Shown: piece after piece, positions 57,211 to 64,000 of the stretch
Layout of the letters: every line of letters starts with the position of its first letter
Position numbering within the stretch: the stretch's first letter is position 1
Origin: Molossus alvarezi
Taxonomy: Eukaryota > Chordata > Mammalia > Chiroptera > Molossidae
DNA: 64,000 nt
Reading direction: 5' to 3'
Assembly: GCA_037176705.1 (NCBI GenBank)
Contig: CM073886.1
Coordinates: 15,150,501-15,214,500, forward strand
The notes under the pieces: model-generated
Seen by the model: only the letters and a program-made list of their open reading frames with translations
The model's database searches: none
Told to the model about the DNA's origin: nothing
Position numbers and translations under genes: made by a program

Positions 57211-57453
57211 ATTTTTTTTACCCTCACCCGAGGACACTTTTGCATTTATCTTCAGATAGAGTGGGAGGGAGAGAAGAAGGAAGAAAGAGAAATATCGATG
57301 CGAGAGAGACACATCAAGTGGTTGCCATCCACACGACTCCAACTGGGGCCGGGGACAAACTGCAACCGAGGTACATGCCCTGAGCGGGAACCGAACCCAG
57401 GTCTCTCTGGTCTGCGGCCTGACACTCTAACCGCTGAGCCAAACCGGCCAGGG
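57211..57453 (-). mobile_element. Ves-type SINE
   Basis: CCCTCACCCGAGGACA to GAGCCAAACCGGCCAGGGC, in a run of adjacent minus-strand SINEs. Confidence 0.93.
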
Positions 57454-57477
57454 CTGTTATCATTATTATTGTTATTA

Positions 57478-57732
57478 TTATTATTATTTTTATCCTCACC
57501 TGAGGACATTTTTCCTTTTTTTTTGTTCAGATAGAGTGGGAGGGAAAGAGAGGAAGAGAGAGAGAGAGAAACATTGACGTGAAAGGGTCACATCGAGTGG
57601 CTGCCTCCCGCACAACCCAACCAGGGCTGGGGACAAACCGCAACCGAGGTATGTGCCCTTAGTGGGAACTGAACCCGGGTCTCTCTGGACTGCAGACCGA
57701 CGCTCTAACCCCTGAGCCAAACCGGCCAGGGC
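57478..57732 (-). mobile_element. Ves-type SINE
   Basis: (ATT)n-rich tail, ATCCTCACCTGAGGACA to GAGCCAAACCGGCCAGGGC. Confidence 0.93.
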
Positions 57733-57744
57733 TATTGTTATTTT

Positions 57745-57956
57745 TTTAATGTGTTTTCATTGGTGTTTAGAGAGAGAGAAAGGGAGAGAGAGATAGAAAT
57801 ATCGATGTGAGAGAAAAACATCAATCAGCTGCCTCCTGCATACCCCCTATTGGGGATCGAGCCCACAACCCAGGCACATGCCCTGACCAGGAATCGAACC
57901 GGGACATCTCAGTCCATGGGACTACACTCAATCCACTGAGCCACACTGGCAGGGCT
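57745..57956 (-). mobile_element. Older Ves-related SINE
   Basis: GTGTTTAGAGAGAGAGAAAG tract, TATTGGGGATCGAGCCCACA and reversed head GAGCCACACTGGCAGGGC. Confidence 0.9.
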
Positions 57957-57969
57957 CCTGTTATTTTTT

Positions 57970-58182
57970 TTCTTTGATTTTTTTTTTTTTAGAAAAAGTA
58001 GAAGGAAGGGAGTCGGGAGAGAGAGAAAGAAAGAGAGAGAGAAAGAGAAAGAGAGAAACATCTAAGTGAGAGACACATTGCTTGGTTGCTTCCCACACAA
58101 GGAATCTAACCTGCAACCCAAGTATGTGCCCTTGATCGGGAATTGAATCCACAACCCTCAGTGCCTGGGCCAACGCTCTAAC
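57970..58182 (-). mobile_element. Ves-related SINE cut by ERV3
   Basis: GA-rich tract to CAACGCTCTAAC, where the tRNA head should continue; instead the ERV3 LTR starts at 58183. The missing head should lie beyond the 3' LTR, outside this window. Confidence 0.85.
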
Positions 58183-58877
58183 TGTAAAGGACAGATAATA
58201 GGACAATAAAACAAAAGAACATACAGTTAAAGTACTGTGAAAACTTGTAGTTAAAAATTTCCCACTTGGGCCCTGGCCGGTTTGGCTCAGCGGTTGAAGC
58301 GTCGGCCTGCAGTACAGAGAGACCCAGGTTCGGTTCCCGCTAAGGGCATGTACCTCGGTTGCAGTTTGTCCCCGGCCCTGGTTGGTCGTGCGGGTGGCAG
58401 CCACTCGATGTGTCCCTTCACGTCGATGTTTCTCTCTCTCTCTCTTCCTCTCTCTCCCTCCCGCTCTATCTGAACAAAAAATGGAAAAATGTCCTCAGGT
58501 GAGGAAAAAAAAACAAAACAGTTTCCCACTTGGTAGACCTTGCCCTGGACCCTAAGAGGATTACAGGAACTAGGTAGGAGGGAAGGAGATAGGCCTCAGC
58601 CGGACCTGACCACTATATAGTGCAAATAGAACTGCTTACCCCTCAGACATAATGGCTAACCGCAGATATCCATTTCTGTACATGTTTGCTTGCTCGCAGA
58701 CCCTTAGCCCAATTTCTTAACAGGGGCTAAGAAAACTATCTAAGCAGCCCTCCCCCTGAGCTCGGGGCTGCTCTCTCCTCTGCGCAGGATGGGACAGTCG
58801 CTGTGCGGCTAATAAAGCTCTCTTAATTTGAACCCAGTTCGGAGTCTGAGTCTGGTCTGTCTCCTTGGTCTACAACA
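58183..58877 (+). mobile_element. ERV3 5' LTR with SINE
   Basis: TGTAAAGGAC...GGTCTACAACA, same family as 55441-55803. AATAAAG at about 58811. SINE at 58270-58519; without it about 430 bases. Confidence 0.9.
58270..58519 (+). mobile_element. Ves-type SINE in ERV3 LTR
   Basis: CCCTGGCCGGTTTGGCTCAG to TCCTCAGGTGAGGA. TSD AATTTCCCACTTGG / AGTTTCCCACTTGG at 58256-58269 and 58520-58533. Confidence 0.96.
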
Positions 58878-59149
58878 TTTGGAGGCCCCAGTGAGATCGA
58901 CAAACTGAGGTCCCCACTTCGGCGGGTTGACCTCCTCAGACTCCGGGAGAGGGTCTATCCCAGGAGCGGACTGGCGGTCTAGGGGAAGGCCTGGGAGAGA
59001 CGTTCCTCCGCCCCGATGCCATTCTGCGTGGGAATTGTCTCTACTTCAAATTCCATCTAGAGAGCGTCTGGAAACCCTGGGCCCAGGCTCAGCAGACGGG
59101 ATGCCCCTCGGTAAGTCTGTTTCTGAAAACTCTGCAGAGTAATTGGGAA

Positions 59150-59748
59150 GTGGATCTGCTGGACGCAGCACAAAGATCCCGCCCCTGGGCCGAAGCGCGA
59201 TGTCGCTCTTGGCCTCGCTGCGGTTTATCTGGCAACCTCTTTGTCTGTCTTATTTGTTTGTCCTTTTGTGTTTTGTGTTTCTGTGTTGTGCCGGCCTGCG
59301 TCCCTCAGACTGGGTCAGGGACCCCTCTTCAATGCCTTCTTGATAACTTCTCAGATTTCTCCAAGCGCGCCTCAGGCCGTGACGTCACGGTGGACCCTGG
59401 ATCCCTGCACACTGTGCCGATTAGAGTGGCCCACTTTCCGGGTCGGCTGGCCCTCTCAGGGCACTTTCGATTTAGGCTATTTGTTTGCAGTTTGGGGCAT
59501 CATCTATGGGAATCCCGGACATCCAGACCAAATTCCCTATATTGATGTTTGGATTGACATAGCTACTGACAAGCCTAATTATATTAAGAAATGTTCATGG
59601 CCCTGGCCGGTTTGGCTCAGAGGTTAGAGCCTTGGCCTGCGGTCCAGAGAGACCCGGGTTCGGTTCCTGCTCGGTTGCAGTTTGTCCCTGGCCCTGGTTG
59701 GGTCGTGTGGGTGGCAACCACTCGATGTGTCTCTTTCACGTTGATGCT

Positions 59749-59792
<44 letters not shown>

Positions 59793-60430
59793 CCTCCTAC
59801 TCTATCTGAATAAAATATGGAAAAATGTCCTCGGGTGAGGATTTAAAAAAAAAGAAAGAAAGAAATGTTCATGCCCTAATAGGAAGTAAAATTGCCCAGC
59901 TTCTGCGGAAGCCTCAGAAGCCCTCGGCTCCTGCTCCCTCTGGAAGGGTTTATCCTGTTCTTTCAGGTCCCCCAGAAAACCCCCTCACTGACTCTTTGGG
60001 GCCACCCCTTTATCGACCTCCACCACCCACCGCTGCCGTTGCCAGAGAGGCTGAAGCCCTTCAGCCGCTCAGTCCTTCCCATACACGTGGCTGCACCCTT
60101 ATAACCCTCCGCAGGCGCCAGACTCCTCGGCTGCCATCCTGCCCCTCCCTCAGGTTGCTCCACCACCGGGTGGAGACCAGAATCAGCCCTTCATGGTCTG
60201 TGTCCCCTTCTCGACTAGCAATCTGTGTAATTGGAAACAACAGAAGCCTTCCTTCTCTGATAAACCCCAAGGTTTAATCTCTCTCCTAGAGACGGTCTTC
60301 CACACCCACCAGCCCACTTGGGATGACTGTCAACAGCTTTTGCAGGTCCTGTTCACCTCCAAGGAGAGGGACAGGATTTACAGAGAAGCAGCAAAAAACG
60401 GTTCTTGGGCCAGACGGCCAACCTGTCACA
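59150..60430 (+). pseudogene. ERV3 gag remnant: leader frame, matrix, capsid
   Basis: A hydrophobic leader frame (59225-59300) precedes a Gag start where the ATG position reads CTG (about 59310). Matrix is readable to 59599 (EWPTFRVGWPSQGTFD, HPDQIPYIDVWIDIAT). A SINE follows. Proline-rich p12-like sequence covers 59900-60190. The capsid N-terminus at 60190-60410 includes HQPTWDDCQQLLQVLF, diagnostic of gammaretroviral capsid. Frameshifts and stops occur throughout. Confidence 0.85.
59600..59859 (+). mobile_element. Ves-type SINE in ERV3 gag
   Basis: TSD AAGAAATGTTCATG at 59586-59599 and 59860-59873; expanded TC tract at about 59750-59790. Confidence 0.96.
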
Positions 60431-60957
60431 AATCCGGCTCACCTAGAGACCCGCCTCCCCACTCTCAGACCCAAATGGGACCCCAACACCAGTGTGATTC
60501 CCTGGTGTTTTGCTACACCAAGTGCTAGACGCCTAGGACGGGCTGCCTCTCCCGATCCAGCCTGCAAACCCCTACAGATCTGAGGGGAGGCGCTCCCTGA
60601 GTTCCAGGGCCCCGAAGATCTTACTTGGGTTTCTGACAAACGTCCAGGTGATGCTAAGATTCCCCCAGCCCCCCCAAGAAAAAGATGAAAGGAGACCTGG
60701 TAAAGCCTCTGGAGGAGTGTTCTGGGTGACCGGTCTATCTGGAAGAGAGTGAGAGGGCCGGACGCAGCGCAGCCTCTCCTCTCCTGGGAATACCCCTAAG
60801 ACGTTAGGTGGGGCTCAAATCTGGCAAATTTTGGTTCAAATCTGGCAAATTCTGTTCATTCAAACCCACCACTGGGGTGGAAGGGGAGACTGATCACCTC
60901 CCAAGCGGCATAGGTACCACTCAGGATAAAAAATTTCTGGAACAAAATTTAAACGAA

Positions 60958-61116
60958 GCCCTGGCTGGTTTGGCTCAGCGGTTAGAGCGTTGGCCTGCGG
61001 TCCAGAGAGACCTGGGCTCGGTTCCCGCTAAGGGCATGTTCCTCGGTTGCAGTTTGTGACCGGCCCTGGATGGGTTGTGCGGGTGGCGGCCACTCAATGT
61101 GTTCCTTTCACGTCGA

Positions 61117-61154
<38 letters not shown>

Positions 61155-61214
61155 TCTCTCTCCCTCCCACTCTGTCTGAACAGAAAATGGAAAAATGTCC
61201 TCGGGTGAGGATAA
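60958..61214 (+). mobile_element. Ves-type SINE at the gag mosaic junction
   Basis: GCCCTGGCTGGTTTGGCTCA to TCCTCGGGTGAGGATAAA. Unlike most copies here, no TSD is visible; left flank AAATTTAAACGAA, right flank TGGTGTGTGAG. Confidence 0.92.
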
Positions 61215-61371
61215 ATGGTGTGTGAGTGTGACTCTGAATGTAATTGTGTGTGAGTGACCGTGCTCCACGATGTTTGTAAGCAAAAGTTTGTCTTGTGTGT
61301 CCTCTTGTTTTTGTCCTCATCTGTCTCCCTACTGTGTCTCCCTCAACTTTGTTATGGTTGGTCTAGTCATG

Positions 61372-61870
61372 GATAGCAGCCCTAGTGCCCAGAAGACCTC
61401 ACTGGGTTGCATTTGAAACATTCTTAGAGAAGGATTTGAGGGAGGTTCTGATTAGGGCACATATACTGATAGTGGGCCCCCAAATGGGCCCCAAGAGAAA
61501 CCTGGGCAAAGATAGGGCAGTGCCTGCGAGGCAGTTACAGCTAAAGGCCCGAACAAGTTTCTGGCCCAAACATATACTCTTTGGGCCCTTATTAGAGATT
61601 GCCTTGTTCCTGTGCGGAAAACAAAAAGGTGGGGAAGCAAGGTGTAGTAAAAGACCTGAGGAAAGACAAGGAAGGCTATGAGTCCTTAAAAACTCCCCCA
61701 CCGTCTTCCACTACAGCTGTGATTAATACTTGTGCTTTGTAGGCCTGGAAAGAGCTCCCAACAAAAGGAAAAAATTCGCTAGATCTTAAATCCATCAGAC
61801 AAGGGCCTGAAGAGCCATATCTAGATTTTGTAGCTTGGTTGCTACAGGCAGTTAACAGATTAATTTATGT
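61372..61870 (+). pseudogene. ERV3 betaretrovirus-like gag segment
   Basis: After leader-like CT-rich sequence, a frame near 61372 begins MDSSPSAQK and soon stops. At 61750-61860 a capsid major homology region reads IRQGPEEPYLDFVAWLLQAV, whose QGPxEPYxDFV pattern is of beta/class II rather than gamma type. Full of stops. Confidence 0.6.
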
Positions 61871-62183
61871 TTCAGGGGCCGTCCCTGCTGGTGGGCTGCT
61901 CTGTGTGTCCTGCACGGTGCCGCGCTTTGGGACTGGGGTCGGTGTGGAGAACCCCTCATCCTGGGAAATGGGGCGGCAGGCAAACAGACACACAGGCCCA
62001 CAGGGTTCCCCTGGGAGGGCAGCCAAGCCACAGAAGGGGCATGTTCCTTGGGTGCCAGCCCAAGGGGCTCATCTGTCCGCCACCCTAGGTTTGGCAGCAG
62101 CAAGTTTCCAACAGGCTTCTCTGAACTTTGAAAACAGGGATCCCAGGCGCAGGCTCTTGGAGAGTTGAAAAACACTGCCCTGT

Positions 62184-62296
62184 GCCCTGGCCACTTTGGC
62201 TCAGCGGTTGAGCTCGGCCTGTAGACCAGAGAGTCCCGGATTCAGTTCCTGCTAGGGGCATGTACCACAAAAAAAAAGAAAAGAAAAGAAAGAAAG
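62184..62296 (+). mobile_element. Short head-only Ves SINE in ERV3
   Basis: tRNA-like head from GCCCTGGCCACTTTGGCTCA to GGGGCATGTACC, then directly an A/AAAG-rich tail. Perfect 16-base TSD AAAAACACTGCCCTGT at 62168-62183 and 62297-62312. Same endpoint as the copy at 44857. Confidence 0.95.
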
Positions 62297-62616
62297 AAAA
62301 ACACTGCCCTGTGTAAACTTGCGCACTAGGACGACGCTCCCCTTTCCTGTGTCCTTTTGTAAACCTGGGGTCAGAGGAAATGTTCCCATTCCTCTGCCCA
62401 CGGTGGGACCCAAAGAGTGTTGGGGTTCCTTGGACACTTTTCACCGTGTTCTCCTGTTAGGCCTATTGGCCCAATTGGCTGAATTAGCAAAGGTGGTAGG
62501 AGCAGCCTTAAGGGAAACATGGCCCTCGAGGAAGGATCACCCTAGGAAGGGTCAGGATGGCAGGCCTAGGTCCCAATTAGGGATAGAAAAGACTAGGACT
62601 AAATCAGGTGTAGAGG

Positions 62617-62790
62617 ATACTGGTGCAGCAGACTCAGTCCTGACTGGGCCAATGGGCCCCTAACCTACCCGTGGACTTCAAAGAGGGCTATGGACCATGA
62701 GAGAAATACTATGACTCATTCGTTTCTGGCCATGCTGGAGTGCCCATATCCCCTACTTGGACGTGATCTTTTCCAGTGACTGTTCAAATG
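62617..62790 (+). pseudogene. ERV3 protease remnant
   Basis: DTGAADSVLTGPMGP is readable, then stops. A GRDLF-like protease end lies near 62760, followed within about 80 bases by the RNase H linker, as in ERV1. Confidence 0.78.
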
Positions 62791-62839
62791 CTGGCCACTG
62801 CCACTCCAGGCCAGCCCACATCAAGTTCTAGAAGACGTT

Positions 62840-63150
62840 GGCCATCAATCCTGCCAGCCTACCTCCTATATGATGACCTGGAGAAACCTCTACAGGACTA
62901 CCTGGAGGCAATCAGTAACGTGCAGACAGCCCTGTCAGACCTCAAGGATGTCCCGCTGCCATCATCAGATGAGGTATTGTTCATGGACGGGAGCGGCTAT
63001 GTCCAGGAAGAAATCAGGTATGCTGGGACAGCAGCAATAACTCTGGACCATGTCATTTGGTCTCAGTCATTAAGTAGGGGAACTTCAGCCCAATGGCCTG
63101 AACTCATAGCCCTAATCCAGGCTCTCCGATGGGGCAAGGAAAATCTGCTA
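62840..63150 (+). pseudogene. ERV3 RNase H remnant
   Basis: Linker (INPASLPPI-like), then FMDGSGYVQEEIRYAG and WPELIALIQALRWG. Stops at 63151. Very similar to ERV1 at 36820-37110. Confidence 0.82.
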
Positions 63151-63189
63151 TAGACCAGAATCAATGGATGATGGACACTGCCTGATGGG

Positions 63190-63320
63190 AGGTTGTTAGT
63201 CCCAGAAGCCTTAGGTCGGACTTTAGTCAACCAGCTGCACCAGACTACCCACTTAGGTTACACCAAGCTTACTGAACTCCTGAGAGGCAGGTTATGTCCG
63301 GTAAAGTCACAGGGAAAGGG
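63190..63320 (+). pseudogene. ERV3 integrase N-terminal domain remnant
   Basis: HQTTHLGYTKLTELLRGRLC, then the same purine-rich non-coding stretch with GCAGAGGGTCTAT as in ERV1. No DDE core. Confidence 0.78.
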
Positions 63321-63539
63321 GGACGGCAGAGAGAAGCAGGAACGTGGATCTGAGTAGGGAGGAGGAGAAGGAAAGCTGGGCAATGTGCAGACCGCAGGTA
63401 GACTGAGCAAGCTCCCAGGTTACGTCAGGGAAAGCACTAGGAAAGACGCAGAGGGTCTATGCAAGATAAAGAAAGATTAAGGCAGGAAGACAGGACCTTA
63501 AAGGAAACCTTAACCAAATTTACTTTAAAAACCGGTGGA

Positions 63540-63807
63540 GCCCTGGCCGGTTTGGCTCAGCGGTTGGAGCGTCGGTCTGCGGTACAGAGAGACCCGGGTT
63601 CGGTTCCCGCTAAGGGCACGTACCTCGGTGGCAGTTTGTCTCCGGCCCTGGTTGGTCATGTGGGTGGCAGCCACTCGATGTGTCCCTTTCACATCAATGT
63701 TTCTATCTCTCTTTCTTCCTCTCTCTCCCTCCCACTCTATCTGAACAAAAAATGGAAAAATGTCCTCAGGTGAGGATAAATAAATAAATAAATAAAATAA
63801 TAAAAAT
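63540..63807 (+). mobile_element. Ves-type SINE in ERV3
   Basis: CCCTGGCCGGTTTGGCTCAG to TCCTCAGGTGAGGAT. Perfect TSD AAAAACCGGTGGA at 63527-63539 and 63808-63820. Confidence 0.97.
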
Positions 63808-63820
63808 AAAAACCGGTGGA

Positions 63821-64000
63821 AACTGGACCACTCTGCTCCCCCTCACCCTCTTACAGTTCTTTCAGGCCCTGCAGTCCGCCCTGAAAGCTGTCCACAAACT
63901 CGTCTGTGACGCCCTTCCTGTGCCCACCTTGGACCTTATGCACCCATTCCAGCCCGGGGACTCGATATGGTTCTCTGTGGACTCTGGCAAATGGTATCCT
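63821..64000 (+). pseudogene. ERV3 integrase C-terminal remnant, cut by window edge
   Basis: LPLTLLQFFQALQSALKAV and HPFQPGDSIWF match ERV1 at 37790-37935; continues past the window. Confidence 0.78.

Larger units (their letters stand above)
58183..64000 (+). mobile_element. ERV3: internally deleted gammaretrovirus-like provirus, cut by window edge
   Basis: 5' LTR 58183-58877, then primer site TTTGGAGGCCCCAGTGAGAT, as in ERV1. Order of remnants: leader, gag matrix and capsid, a betaretrovirus-like gag segment, protease, RNase H, integrase N- and C-terminal domains; the sequence then leaves the window. Reverse transcriptase and the integrase core are missing at the same places as in ERV1. SINEs at 58270, 59600, 60958, 62184 and 63540. 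All frames are broken. Confidence 0.9.

Overview
The window is vertebrate nuclear DNA from a bat, most probably a vespertilionid or close relative. The main evidence is about 40 copies of a tRNA-derived SINE of the bat Ves type. Its head reads GCCCTGGCCGGTTTGGCTC, its tail ends in a TCCTCAGGTGAGGAT hairpin-like box plus A-run, and many copies still have clear target-site duplications (TSDs). MIR, L2, L1, MaLR and ERV remnants complete a typical mammalian background. No bacterial or plasmid features are present.

Two host genes are recognisable, and they match the mammalian tryptase-cluster neighbourhood (human 16p13.3, seen in reverse). (1) A complete six-exon serine protease, PRSS22 (tryptase epsilon / brain-specific serine protease 4), lies on the + strand at 3222-7650. 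Splice sites, catalytic triad and poly(A) signal are intact. (2) A three-exon jacalin-type secretory lectin, ZG16B-like, lies on the - strand at 41178-39845. Its stop codon appears to be supplied by a SINE. The two genes point toward each other, about 32 kb apart. That space is filled almost entirely by repeats, apart from a CpG-rich block at about 29.9-31.1 kb that I could not assign.

Retroviral layout: an ERVL-type provirus at 19330-26768 (5-bp TSD GCCAA) carries an L1 and several SINEs. A gammaretrovirus-like solo LTR (-) lies at 32516-33115 (4-bp TSD AGGT). A pair of sibling solo LTRs lies in opposite orientation at 33974-34362 (+) and 43289-43665 (-), each with a perfect 5-bp TSD. ERV1 is at 34479-39461. 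ERV2 is a full-structure, ERV-9/W-like provirus at about 45.26-53.77 kb with a tRNA-Arg-type primer site, gag, pol, env and two SINE hits. A solo LTR (-) sits at 55441-55803. ERV3 starts at 58183 and runs off the right edge.

The most interesting observation is that ERV1 and ERV3, two separate loci, share the same internal architecture. Protease passes almost directly into RNase H with no reverse transcriptase domain. The integrase N-terminal domain passes through a shared non-coding stretch into the integrase C-terminal domain with no catalytic core. This suggests a non-autonomous gammaretrovirus-like family mobilised in trans. In ERV1 the LTRs differ by only about six substitutions although the interior is heavily decayed, which fits that view. 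ERV3 also contains a betaretrovirus-like gag segment, so the lineage may be a mosaic. All retroviral reading frames seen are broken.
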